DNA of 39,176 bases from Nitrosomonadales bacterium (lineage in GTDB: Bacteria > Pseudomonadota > Gammaproteobacteria > Burkholderiales > Gallionellaceae): the NCBI GenBank assembly GCA_016213335.1, contig JACRAQ010000016.1, forward strand, positions 1 through 39,176, in the 5' to 3' direction. A program made the translations under genes and the position numbers. The notes under the pieces were generated by a model that saw only the letters and a list, made by a program, of their open reading frames with translations, was not told the DNA's origin and made no database searches. Shown in pieces: positions 15,071 to 23,197 of the stretch. The number at the start of each line of letters is the position of its first letter. Position 1 is the stretch's first letter.

Positions 15071-18000
15071 TGTTTACCAAACTGGTTGAACTTTCCCTCA
15101 CACAACGAATGCTGGTGGCTGCGTTAACGCTGCTACTGATCGGTGTGGGCATCGTGTCGTACCGCGACTTGCCGATTGATGCGTTTCCCGATGTTTCGCC
15201 GACACAGGTAAAGATCATCATGAAGGCGCCGGGTATGACGCCGGAGGAAGTCGAGGCGCGCATCGTCGCGCCTATCGAACTGGAGATGCTCGGCATCCCC
15301 AACCAGGACATCCTGCGCTCCACCTCGAAGTATGCGATTGCCGACATCACCATCAATTTTAGTGAGGGCACCGACATCTACTGGGCGCGCCAGCAAGTCG
15401 CGGAGCGGCTGAATAACGCGCAACGTGACTTGCCGGACAATGTCACTGGCGGCCTCGCGCCGATTACCACACCGCTGGGTGATATGTTCATGTTCACCGT
15501 GGAAGGCGAAAACTTTTCCCTGCAGGAGCGCCGCACTATTCTGGATTGGATGATACGGCCTGTCTTGCGCACCCTGCCCGGCGTGGCCGAGGTCAATACC
15601 ATAGGCGGCTTGGTGCGCACCTTTGAAGTGGTGCCCGATCACCATGCCCTCGCCGCGCACGGCATTTCTTTTGCCATGCTGCAACAAGCCATACAAGCCA
15701 ACAATCATAACGATGGCGCAGGAAGTCTTAGCGATGGTGATGAAGCGCTGCTGGTGCGCACCGAAGGCAACATCAACAACCTACAGGATGTGCGTAACAT
15801 TGTCGTCGCCAGCCATGACGGAAGCCCGATTCGCGTCGGTGATGTCGCGCAGGTGCGCATCGGCAGCCTGACTCGTCTTGGTGTTGTAACCAAGGACGGG
15901 CAAGGCGAAGCAGTGGAAGGAATAGTAGTCGGCCTGCGCGGTGCAAATGCGCAAAAAATCGTCGCCACTGTGAAAGCCAAATTGCAGGAACTCGCGCCCA
16001 CGCTGCCGCAAGGTGTTACTACTAAAGTTTTTTATGATCGCGGAAATCTGGTGGAGCGCGCGGTCGGCACCGTCTCCACAGCCATCACCGAGGCTATCGT
16101 GCTGGTCGTCATTCTGCTGGTGCTGTTCCTCGGCAATCTGCGCGGAGCCATTGTGGTGGCGATCACCCTGCCGCTCGCGATGCTGCTCACCTTCATTCTC
16201 ATGCAGCAGTTTGGCATGTCCGCCAATCTGATGAGCCTGGGTGGCCTGGCAATCGCAATCGGCATGCTGGTGGACGCAGCGGTGGTGGTGGTGGAAAACA
16301 TCGAGTCACATCTCGCGCATGATAAGAACATCAAAAAGCTATCGCATCTGCATATCGTTTTCCGCGCAGTGAAGGAGGTCATCACACCAGTTGCCGCCGG
16401 GGTCGCCATCATCATCATCGTATTTTTGCCGCTGCTCACCTTGCAAGGCTTGGAAGGCAAATTATTCATTCCTGTTGCCCTCACCATCGTGTTTGCGCTG
16501 GCCGCATCGTTGCTGCTGTCGCTGACCGTGGTGCCGATGCTTGCTTCTTTCCTGCTCAAGCGGGTCAGCCATCAGGAACCGTGGCTGGTACGCAAGGCGA
16601 TGGGTGTTTATACACCGCTGCTGCAACGCGCCTTAAACAGAGAGCGCGTGGTCATCATCGGTGCGCTGGTCATGCTGGTCATCACCGGCGCTGTGTACAC
16701 CAAAATCGGCAAGACTTTCATGCCGGAAATGGACGAAGGCGACATCATCGTCGGCATAGAAAAATTGCCCTCCGTCAGCCTGGAGCAAACGGCGGCACTC
16801 GACCTGAAAATTCAACAGGCCATCATGAAACATGTGCCGGAAGTAAAAAGCATCGTGGCGCGCGCCGGTTCTGATGAGATTGGCCTGGACCCGATGGGGC
16901 TTAACCAGACCGATTCCTTTCTGGTGCTAAAGCCCATGAAAGAATGGCGCAAGCCAAACAAGGAATTACTGATAAACGAACTGCGCGAGGTGCTGGAGCA
17001 ACTGCCGGGAATTTCTTACAGCTTCAGCCAACCCATTGCCATGCGCGTTTCGGAAATGCTGACCGGTGCACGCGGTGATGTGGCGATCAAGATTTTCGGC
17101 ACAGACTTGAACAAGCTCAACGAGACTGCCGAGCAAATGGTCGAGGTGCTGAAAGGCATCAAAGGCAGCCAGGATGTGTATACCACGGAGAATAGCGGTG
17201 TGCAGTATTACCGCGTGGCGATAGACCGCCTCGCGGCGGGCCGTTTGGGTTTGAGTGTAGACGACATCGGCAATATCCTGCGCAGCCAGATCGAGGGCCA
17301 GCAGCTCGGCACGGTGATTGAAGACGGGCGACGCACCCCGCTGGTTATGCGTGGCGCAAGCGACATTCAACGATCCCCCGCACTGTTTGCCGCACTCACC
17401 CTGCCCTTGCCAAACGGACAAGGCATGCCGCTGTCGGCGGTCGCCAAACTGGAGCGTGTGGATGGCCCGGTAAAAGTGGATCGGGAAAACGGCCAGCGCA
17501 TGGTGGTGGTGCGAAGCAATGTGCATGAACGCGATCTGGTGGGTTTCGTCGAGGAAGCTAAAACCGCTGTCGCCGCGCAAATCAAATTGCCGGAAGGCTA
17601 CCGCCTGACTTGGGGCGGGGAATTCGAGAATCAACAACGCGCGGCGGCACGGCTCACCATAGTCATTCCGGTGGCGCTCGGCATGATCTTCATGTTGCTG
17701 TTCGCCACTTTCGGTTCGGTAAGGCAAGCCGCTTTGGTGCTGACCAACATCCCGTTCGCCTTGATCGGCGGTGTACTGGCTTTGTGGGCCAGCGGCGAAT
17801 ATATGTCCGTTCCCGCCTCGGTCGGCTTCATCGCGCTGTTGGGAATTGCGGTGCTTAACGGCGTGGTGATGGTGTCTTATTTTAACCAACTACACGCCGA
17901 GGGGACAGACATTACCCAAGTCGTGTTTGAAGGCGCAAAGCGTCGCCTGCGCCCGGTGCTGATGACAGCCAGCATCACCGCTTTCGGGCTGTTGCCGCTG

Positions 18001-18150
18001 CTATTTGCCACCGGCCCCGGCTCCGAAATCCAGAAACCGCTTGCCATCGTCGTTATCGGCGGCTTGATCAGCTCGACGTTGCTGACGCTCATCATGCTGC
18101 CCATCCTATACCGCCGCTTCGGCCTGAAACGTATGGAGAAATTATCATGA
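15070..18150 (+). CDS. Heavy-metal efflux RND transporter permease (CusA/CzcA family)
   Basis: A 1026-residue inner-membrane proton/metal antiporter of the HME-RND group. The start MFTKLVELSLTQRMLVAALT leads into TM1, then SYRDLPIDAFPDVSPTQVKI, the hallmark of heavy-metal RND pumps. TM4 reads AIAIGMLVDAAVVVVEN (about 394-410), with one acidic residue at Asp402 and Glu409-Asn410, unlike the DFG..D pattern of classic Zn/Co/Cd CzcA pumps. However, DPMGLNQTDSFLVLKP in the pore domain aligns with CzcA-type proteins. The positions of the CusA methionine triad that I can align by eye carry Ile and Gln, so Cu(I)/Ag(I) is not obvious. The substrate therefore stays open. A GGAGAGGA site lies within the end of the adaptor gene, and the ATG overlaps that stop; the 3' end overlaps the next gene by four bases. 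Confidence 0.93.
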   Translation: MFTKLVELSLTQRMLVAALTLLLIGVGIVSYRDLPIDAFPDVSPTQVKIIMKAPGMTPEEVEARIVAPIELEMLGIPNQDILRSTSKYAIADITINFSEGTDIYWARQQVAERLNNAQRDLPDNVTGGLAPITTPLGDMFMFTVEGENFSLQERRTILDWMIRPVLRTLPGVAEVNTIGGLVRTFEVVPDHHALAAHGISFAMLQQAIQANNHNDGAGSLSDGDEALLVRTEGNINNLQDVRNIVVASHDGSPIRVGDVAQVRIGSLTRLGVVTKDGQGEAVEGIVVGLRGANAQKIVATVKAKLQELAPTLPQGVTTKVFYDRGNLVERAVGTVSTAITEAIVLVVILLVLFLGNLRGAIVVAITLPLAMLLTFILMQQFGMSANLMSLGGLAIAIGMLVDAAVVVVENIESHLAHDKNIKKLSHLHIVFRAVKEVITPVAAGVAIIIIVFLPLLTLQGLEGKLFIPVALTIVFALAASLLLSLTVVPMLASFLLKRVSHQEPWLVRKAMGVYTPLLQRALNRERVVIIGALVMLVITGAVYTKIGKTFMPEMDEGDIIVGIEKLPSVSLEQTAALDLKIQQAIMKHVPEVKSIVARAGSDEIGLDPMGLNQTDSFLVLKPMKEWRKPNKELLINELREVLEQLPGISYSFSQPIAMRVSEMLTGARGDVAIKIFGTDLNKLNETAEQMVEVLKGIKGSQDVYTTENSGVQYYRVAIDRLAAGRLGLSVDDIGNILRSQIEGQQLGTVIEDGRRTPLVMRGASDIQRSPALFAALTLPLPNGQGMPLSAVAKLERVDGPVKVDRENGQRMVVVRSNVHERDLVGFVEEAKTAVAAQIKLPEGYRLTWGGEFENQQRAAARLTIVIPVALGMIFMLLFATFGSVRQAALVLTNIPFALIGGVLALWASGEYMSVPASVGFIALLGIAVLNGVVMVSYFNQLHAEGTDITQVVFEGAKRRLRPVLMTASITAFGLLPLLFATGPGSEIQKPLAIVVIGGLISSTLLTLIMLPILYRRFGLKRMEKLS

Positions 18151-18458
18151 AAGATGTGAATTGCTGTTTGACGCTGGTCTGCCATCGCTCTCTGGAAGAG
18201 CGGCTGGTAGATCACCTGCTTGGACATCCCGAATGGGTGTATGGCTTCTCTGTACTCAACCTGGAAGGCGGTAGCAAAAATGAATTCCTGTCGAGCATGA
18301 TCGAACAAGTGCGCGGGCGCTCGCGGCGCGTGCAAATCCAAACCATCATGAACCTCGACGATGCGCATGAACTCATTGCTTGCCTCAAGCAGGAAGAACA
18401 TAACCCGGAGGTGGCTTACTGGATAACGCCGGTCATTGAATTCGGGAGGCTGGTATGA
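18147..18458 (+). CDS. DUF3240 family small protein (PII-like), RND operon partner
   Basis: A 103-residue soluble protein that I recognise as DUF3240, a family found beside heavy-metal RND genes. The compact alternating pattern (CCLTLVCHRSLEERLVDHLL, VYGFSVLNLEGG, VQIQTIMNLDDAHELIACL, VAYWITPVIEFGRLV) fits a ferredoxin-like, PII-type fold. It has two adjacent Cys and His residues near the N-terminus, which might bind metal. It starts at an ATGA overlap with the pump stop and ends with an ATGA overlap with the outer-membrane channel, so all three are translationally coupled. A role as a metal- or nucleotide-sensing modulator of the pump is inference. Confidence 0.78.
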   Translation: MKDVNCCLTLVCHRSLEERLVDHLLGHPEWVYGFSVLNLEGGSKNEFLSSMIEQVRGRSRRVQIQTIMNLDDAHELIACLKQEEHNPEVAYWITPVIEFGRLV

Positions 18459-19807
18459 AACGGAGAGTGGAGCACCCGCAAGGGGTAGGCCGTGCGGTTC
18501 CCGTAGCTAAAGCTACGACCGCTACGCTCAGTAGAAAGAGGAGCGTGGTAATCGGCCTGTTAGGGCTGGCTTTGTCCGGCGGCTTCGCCAATGCCGAAGA
18601 ACCCAATCGCCCAGACCTGCCGCCTCTGGCGCAAATTGAAAGCGCGTTGAACCAACATTTCACGGTGCTGAATGCAGCCAGCGAGCTGAGAATGGAACAT
18701 GCCAATCAGCGCAAATGGAACAGCGGCAATTACGAGTTCAACCTGCGCGCCGGCACGGGGCAACGCAAGATTGTCGACACCGGGCAAAACCTGAAGGAAT
18801 GGGATGTCGCGCTGGAACGCCCACTACGCCTGTACAACAAGGTGGGCATTGATGAAGACATCGGCGCGGCCAGTGTCGCACGCGCCGAATACGCGCTTGG
18901 CGATGCGCGCCATGATGCCGGGCGCACGCTGCTGCAACTGTGGTTCGCATGGCAACGCGAGCAGACACAGGCCGATCTGTGGCAACAGCAGGTGGACATC
19001 CTCAAGCAACAAGCGCAAATGGCCGAGAAGCGCGTCAAGGCAGGCGATGCGCCCAAGCTGGAATTGAATCAGGCACAAGCCGCCGCCGCACAAGCCGTCG
19101 TGTCATGGCACCAGGCCCACTTGCGCGCACAACTCGCTGGCAATGATTTGACGCGCCAGTTTCCCGCTATCCTGTTGCCGGAAAAATTGCCTCCCGCTAT
19201 ACCGCAAGCCGTCGAGAATGATTTCGCTTTCTGGAAATCGCGCGTGCTCGAACACAACCACGAACTCGGCATGGCGCAGAAGCAAAGCCGCGTGCAACAA
19301 CTGCTGGCACAGCGCAGCCACGCCGACCAACTGCCCGACCCTACCGTCGGGGTGCGCTACGCAAATGAAGCAAGTGGAAACGAAAGAGTGACCGGCGTAT
19401 ATCTCAGTGTTCCTCTCTCTTTCGGGCAACGCAGCGCGACGGCTGAAGGAGCCGCACAACAGGCCGCCATCGCCGCCGACCAGGAAGCCTTTGTGAAACG
19501 CCGTTTGGAGGGCGATATCTATGCCGCACATACTCAAGCCGTGAGCAGCTTCGCCACCTGGCAACAGGCGCACGCGGCGGCACAAGCGATCCGCAGCAAT
19601 GCCGAACTGGTCGGCAAGGCTTATAGCTTGGGCGAAAGCAGCCTGTCAGACAGCCTCATTGCACGCCGCTTTGCTCTGGAATCTTCACTTGCAGAAAACC
19701 TCGCACAACTCGACGCCAATGAAGCGCACTATCGCCTGCTGCTGGATGCCCACCAACTGTGGCCGTTGGGTAATGATGGAGACGAACATCACGCCAATCA
19801 CTATTGA
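18455..19807 (+). CDS. TolC-family outer-membrane channel of the RND efflux system (CzcC-like), with repeat insertion in the signal peptide region
   Basis: A 450-residue outer-membrane efflux protein. The helical hairpin domains are long, Gln/Ala-rich segments (AGRTLLQLWFAWQREQTQAD and VKAGDAPKLELNQAQAAAA), and YLSVPLSFGQRSATAEGA is the second-repeat strand typical of CzcC/CusC. The N-terminus is odd: MKR is followed by about 25 residues (roughly 4-28, Arg/Ala/Thr/Val-rich) encoded by a palindromic repeat, and only then the normal signal peptide RSVVIGLLGLALSGGFANA. Without the insert the start would read MKRSVVIGLLGL. The frame is kept. Export may still work with a lengthened n-region, or a later start may be used, although none with a good ribosome-binding site is visible. 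The start overlaps DUF3240 by four bases. Confidence 0.88.
   Translation: MKRRVEHPQGVGRAVPVAKATTATLSRKRSVVIGLLGLALSGGFANAEEPNRPDLPPLAQIESALNQHFTVLNAASELRMEHANQRKWNSGNYEFNLRAGTGQRKIVDTGQNLKEWDVALERPLRLYNKVGIDEDIGAASVARAEYALGDARHDAGRTLLQLWFAWQREQTQADLWQQQVDILKQQAQMAEKRVKAGDAPKLELNQAQAAAAQAVVSWHQAHLRAQLAGNDLTRQFPAILLPEKLPPAIPQAVENDFAFWKSRVLEHNHELGMAQKQSRVQQLLAQRSHADQLPDPTVGVRYANEASGNERVTGVYLSVPLSFGQRSATAEGAAQQAAIAADQEAFVKRRLEGDIYAAHTQAVSSFATWQQAHAAAQAIRSNAELVGKAYSLGESSLSDSLIARRFALESSLAENLAQLDANEAHYRLLLDAHQLWPLGNDGDEHHANHY
18471..18535 (+). repeat. Palindromic repeat inserted in-frame in the channel gene (copy A)
   Basis: The sequence has a 20-base box CCCGCAAGGGGTAGGCCGTG (18475-18494) followed by a hairpin whose inner stem is CGTAGCT-AA-AGCTACG (18502-18517) and outer stem GCGGT/ACCGC. 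The same box, with one mismatch (C for T), occurs on the minus strand at 35477-35496, also followed by a hairpin. The two copies define a mobile-looking repeat family. Here it codes for extra residues ahead of the signal peptide. Confidence 0.65.
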
Positions 19808-19830
19808 TGGAATTACTTACGGTTCGGCGC

Positions 19831-19876
19831 AGTGCGGCGCGCGTCCGACACCGGGTCAACTTTGCGCCGCCGCACT
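19831..19876 (+). terminator. Inverted repeat after the RND operon, possible terminator
   Basis: AGTGCGGCG (19831-19839) and CGCCGCACT (19868-19876) are perfect complements separated by 28 bases that contain further GCGC pairs. It lies just after the channel gene stop and before the lipoprotein gene. It lacks a T-run (ACAGATTTTG follows), so it may be a transcript 3'-end stabiliser rather than a true intrinsic terminator. Confidence 0.35.
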
Positions 19877-19905
19877 ACAGATTTTGAATAATGGAAGGAA
19901 ATGCG

Positions 19906-20331
19906 ATGAAAACATTTTATTTGGGCATGCTGGCCATTTTGTTGCTAACCGGCTGCGTCGGCCCTGTTCATCAGATGGCCAAGGAAGGCAACGCTCCATT
20001 CATTGGCGGGGAGCTGATCCATGATCGAGGTAAGAGCAACCGCCTCGTATTGCAGACACCAAACCGCCGTTATGAAGCTAATGGATTCGCCGTCGAACAC
20101 CAGACTGACCTGGCAGTCCTGCGCAAACGCTATTTTATTGCCGACCGGAAGCATTGGGATCGGATTTTTGCCGGGCTCGACGCCGGTCATGAGTTTTTTT
20201 CCATCGAGACAATTGCCGTATCCGCAGAAGGGCCTGAACTTTCGTGCCGTTTGATATGGGCGTCCCTCACAAAGCCGGCGGGCGTCTGCACGGATCAGAC
20301 TGGCGCAGCGTTCCCGGTGCGATTTGAGTAA
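19906..20331 (+). CDS. Predicted lipoprotein of unknown function in the metal island
   Basis: A 141-residue protein that I do not recognise. The N-terminus FYLGMLAILLLTGC is a lipoprotein signal with lipobox LTGC, so the mature protein should begin at that Cys and be lipid-anchored. The rest is mixed alpha/beta in character with two later Cys residues (LSCRL and GVCTDQ) that could form a disulfide. The start at 19906 is chosen because GGAAGGA lies eight bases upstream; an ATG at 19891 sits inside that site. It follows the efflux operon and precedes the Met-rich protein by 31 bases, so a periplasmic metal-related role is suggested by position only. Confidence 0.7.
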   Translation: MKTFYLGMLAILLLTGCVGPVHQMAKEGNAPFIGGELIHDRGKSNRLVLQTPNRRYEANGFAVEHQTDLAVLRKRYFIADRKHWDRIFAGLDAGHEFFSIETIAVSAEGPELSCRLIWASLTKPAGVCTDQTGAAFPVRFE

Positions 20332-20362
20332 TTTTCCACTTAACTTTAAGAAGGAGATCATC

Positions 20363-20845
20363 ATGAAACGATTTGTTACTTTAGCTATCGCCTCCGCGCT
20401 GACATTGTCAACACCCGTACTCATGGCAGCCGGTGCGCCTGCGGCTAAAGCCGCCGCACAGAGCAAAGCAGCGCCCAGCAGTGCCGAACAGGAAAAACAA
20501 CTTGCCCAATGGCTGGAGCAAATCAGGCTCATGCAGCAGCAGATGGAGAAAATTCGGCAGACGACCAACCCACAGGAACGCCAGAACATAATGCAGGAGC
20601 ACTGGAAAACCATGCAACAAGCGATGCAGACAATGAACCTGTGCTGTGGCGGGGTGATGATGGAGCAAATGCATCAGGGTTGCTGCACGGGAGGAATGCA
20701 TGGTATGGGTGGACAGATGCCCGGTGGCCCGATGATGGGCAATCGAATGATGAACCCGGAGATGATGCAGAACCGCATGGACATGATGCAGATGATGATG
20801 GATCAGATGATGCAGCATCAGCAATGGATGTGGCCGCAGAAATAA
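20363..20845 (+). CDS. Secreted methionine- and cysteine-rich protein, candidate periplasmic metal-binding protein
   Basis: A 160-residue protein with a signal peptide (RFVTLAIASALTLSTPVLMAAGA), a Lys/Gln-rich helical middle and a striking C-terminus. The last 70 residues contain 22 methionines, often as MM or MMM, with His and two CC pairs (NLCCGG and QGCCTGG). Met-rich clusters of this kind bind Cu(I) or Ag(I) in periplasmic proteins such as CopK, PcoE and CusF; no specific family is recognised here. A very good ribosome-binding site (AAGGAG) precedes the ATG at 20363. It sits 28 bases ahead of the P-type ATPase gene and is probably co-transcribed. A metal sponge that hands ions to the RND adaptor is the natural inference. 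Confidence 0.75.
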   Translation: MKRFVTLAIASALTLSTPVLMAAGAPAAKAAAQSKAAPSSAEQEKQLAQWLEQIRLMQQQMEKIRQTTNPQERQNIMQEHWKTMQQAMQTMNLCCGGVMMEQMHQGCCTGGMHGMGGQMPGGPMMGNRMMNPEMMQNRMDMMQMMMDQMMQHQQWMWPQK

Positions 20846-20873
20846 GGAATCGCCATATCTGTGAGGTTCTGAA

Positions 20874-23084
20874 ATGAAGCAGTCGGTATTTGTCATTCGC
20901 AATATGGACTGTCCGACCGAGGAGGCACTGATCCGCAAACGTCTCGGATCAGTGCCTGGTATCGGCGAACTCGCGTTCAATCTTATGGCTCGCCGTCTTA
21001 ACGTTTTGCATACGCTGGACGATGAGCAGCCTATTCTCGACGCCTTGCGTGAAATAGGCATGGAAGCTGTTTCTGCGATGCAAGCACAGCAGGGCAAATG
21101 TTCCGGTTGCAAAGCGGATGCGCCAGCAGTGTCACGAAAGATATGGGTGATGATGGCAGTGTCGGGCGCCGCTGCTCTGGCTGCGGAAATCCTCGCATGG
21201 ACAGGGACAGCGGAAAACTCGCCTGCCGTCATTGCGCTCGCCCTCTTCTCAATCGCCACCGGTGGCTCCAGTACGCTCAAGAAAGGCTGGATCGCGCTCA
21301 AGACCTTCACGCTCAACATGAACTTTCTGATGAGCGTCGCCATGATTGGCGCGATCGCCATCGGGGAATGGCCGGAAGCTGCGGTGGTGATCTTCCTGTT
21401 CGCACTGGCCGAGATGATCGAAACACTCTCGCTGGAGCGTGCCAAGAACGCGATTCGCGGCCTGATGGCCATGACCCCGGAAACTGCCACTGTGCGCCTC
21501 GATAGCGGCGAATGGCGCGAGATGTCGGCAGCCGACGTGCAAGTGGGACAAACCGCCCGAGTCAAGCCGGGTGAGCGTATCCCGCTGGACGGTGTGGTTA
21601 CGGCAGGTGGCAGTTCGGTGAATCAGGCACCGATTACCGGGGAAAGCATTCCAGTGATGAAAGCTGCTGGTGATCCGGTTTTCGCCGGCACGCTGAACGA
21701 ACGCGGCATGCTGGAGTTCCGCATCACCGCGAACAAGGGCCACACCACGCTGGACCGCATCATTCGTTCGGTACAGGAGGCGCAGGGCCAGCGCGCGCCG
21801 ACGCAACGCTTCGTTGACCAATTCGCGCGCTACTACACCCCTGCCGTCGTGGCATTCGCGGTTCTGGTGGCCGCCGTGCCGCCGCTGCTGTTCGGCGCTG
21901 CGTTCGAGCCGTGGCTCTACAAAGCGCTGGTCATGCTGGTGATCGCCTGTCCCTGCGCACTGGTGATCTCCACTCCTGTTACCGTGGTGAGCGGTCTCGC
22001 CGCTGCGGCAAGACAGGGCATTCTGGTGAAGGGCGGCGTGCATTTGGAGAATGGCCGACTGATCAAGGTCGTGGCATTGGACAAGACCGGCACCCTCACC
22101 CACGGCAAGCCTGTCGTGACCGATGTAATTCCGCTGGTCGAGTTGCCGGCAGGCACGCTGTTACAGCTCGCCGCCAGCGTGGACGCACATTCTGAACATC
22201 CCATTGCGAACGCCATCACATCGGCTTGGCAAACACCTACTGGCGGGAAGGCGACTGAGCGCCCGCTGCTACCAGTCACTTCGTTCGAGTCCCTCACAGG
22301 TCGCGGCGCGAAAGCGGTTATCGATGGACAGCTCTACCATGTAGGCAACCATCGGCTGTGCGAGGAACTGGGTATCTGCGGGCTGCATGTCGAGGAAGTG
22401 CTCAGGCGGCTGGAAGGGGAAGGCAAGACGGCTGTGATACTGTCCACCGAAAGCGCGCCGCTATGCGTCATCGGTGTTGCAGACACGGTGCGTGAACACA
22501 GTGCCGATGCAATCCGCCAGCTTCGCGCCCTTGGCGTGGCATCGGTGATGTTGAGCGGCGACAACCAGACTACGGCCAGTGCCATCGCCGCTCAGGTAGG
22601 CATAGACGATGCGCGTGGCAATCTGTTGCCGGAGGACAAACTGGCGGTCATTGACGATTTGACCCGCCGCTACGGCAAATCCGGGATGGTAGGCGACGGT
22701 GTCAACGATGCACCGGCGCTGGCCAAGGCATCCATCGGCTTCGCCATGGGCGCCGCCGGAACCGATACCGCCATCGAAACCGCCGACGTGGCCTTGATGG
22801 ATGACGATCTGCGCAAACTGCCGCACTTCATCCGGCTAAGCCGAGACACGTCTCGTGTGCTGCGGCAGAACATCACGCTGGCCATCGGCATCAAGGCGAT
22901 ATTCTTCATCCTGGCGCTTGCAGGAAAAGCCACGCTTTGGATGGCGGTTTTCGCCGATATGGGAGCCAGCCTGATCGTGGTGTTCAACGGCATGCGGTTA
23001 CTCCAAGTTACGGAGGGCTATACATCATGTGGCAAGTCGTCGAGCTGGTGGACAAGGTCAGGAAGCAGAAGCACATGTCGCTGA
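20874..23084 (+). CDS. cadA: Heavy-metal P1B-type ATPase, Zn/Cd/Pb class
   Basis: A 736-residue cation-exporting ATPase of the inner membrane. The HMA-like N-terminus reads NMDCPTEE (10-17), where the second metal-binding Cys of GMxCxxC is replaced, as is common in one group of these pumps; CSGC (76-79) follows. Catalytic motifs are TGES (255-258), CPC (359-361), DKTGTLT with Asp403, SEHPIANAI (the P1B His-Pro) and GDGVNDAPAL. TM7 carries a Lys (LAIGIKAIFF) and TM8 carries FADMGAS, the Lys plus Asp-x-Gly pair of P1B-2 pumps for Zn2+, Cd2+ and Pb2+. The last 25 or so residues after MRLLQ (Ser/Arg/Trp-rich) do not look like the family, suggesting a frame change near the 3' end. It is the last gene of the metal island. 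Confidence 0.93.
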   Translation: MKQSVFVIRNMDCPTEEALIRKRLGSVPGIGELAFNLMARRLNVLHTLDDEQPILDALREIGMEAVSAMQAQQGKCSGCKADAPAVSRKIWVMMAVSGAAALAAEILAWTGTAENSPAVIALALFSIATGGSSTLKKGWIALKTFTLNMNFLMSVAMIGAIAIGEWPEAAVVIFLFALAEMIETLSLERAKNAIRGLMAMTPETATVRLDSGEWREMSAADVQVGQTARVKPGERIPLDGVVTAGGSSVNQAPITGESIPVMKAAGDPVFAGTLNERGMLEFRITANKGHTTLDRIIRSVQEAQGQRAPTQRFVDQFARYYTPAVVAFAVLVAAVPPLLFGAAFEPWLYKALVMLVIACPCALVISTPVTVVSGLAAAARQGILVKGGVHLENGRLIKVVALDKTGTLTHGKPVVTDVIPLVELPAGTLLQLAASVDAHSEHPIANAITSAWQTPTGGKATERPLLPVTSFESLTGRGAKAVIDGQLYHVGNHRLCEELGICGLHVEEVLRRLEGEGKTAVILSTESAPLCVIGVADTVREHSADAIRQLRALGVASVMLSGDNQTTASAIAAQVGIDDARGNLLPEDKLAVIDDLTRRYGKSGMVGDGVNDAPALAKASIGFAMGAAGTDTAIETADVALMDDDLRKLPHFIRLSRDTSRVLRQNITLAIGIKAIFFILALAGKATLWMAVFADMGASLIVVFNGMRLLQVTEGYTSCGKSSSWWTRSGSRSTCR

Positions 23085-23143
23085 TGGAGGCGGGCGACGC
23101 ACAGCCACCAACAATTTCTAATACAATTCCAATAACAAGTTGA
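23027..23143 (+). CDS. Possible small ORF overlapping the ATPase 3' end
   Basis: A 38-codon frame (MWQVVELVDKVRKQKHMSLM...) in a different frame from the ATPase, overlapping its unusual tail. It starts at ATG 23027 just after GGAGGG (23012-23017), a fair ribosome-binding site with nine bases of spacing. The ATPase ending is atypical here. The frame may be a real small protein, or the remains of a following gene into which the ATPase reads. No family is recognised. Confidence 0.3.
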   Translation: MWQVVELVDKVRKQKHMSLMEAGDAQPPTISNTIPITS

Positions 23144-23197
23144 CGCACCTCGAATAAACCGTTAGTTTTTGCGCATCCGTCACAAGGAAAACACAAA

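Noticed and set aside
16966-17889. 307-codon minus-strand frame inside the RND pump gene
   Set aside because: Shadow frame within a conserved pump; no domain.
20408-21565. 385-codon minus-strand frame with a His/Leu-rich stretch opposite the Met-rich protein and ATPase
   Set aside because: The His-rich look (LHHLIHHHLHH) is simply the antisense of ATG-rich codons; the plus strand has good ribosome-binding sites and known motifs.
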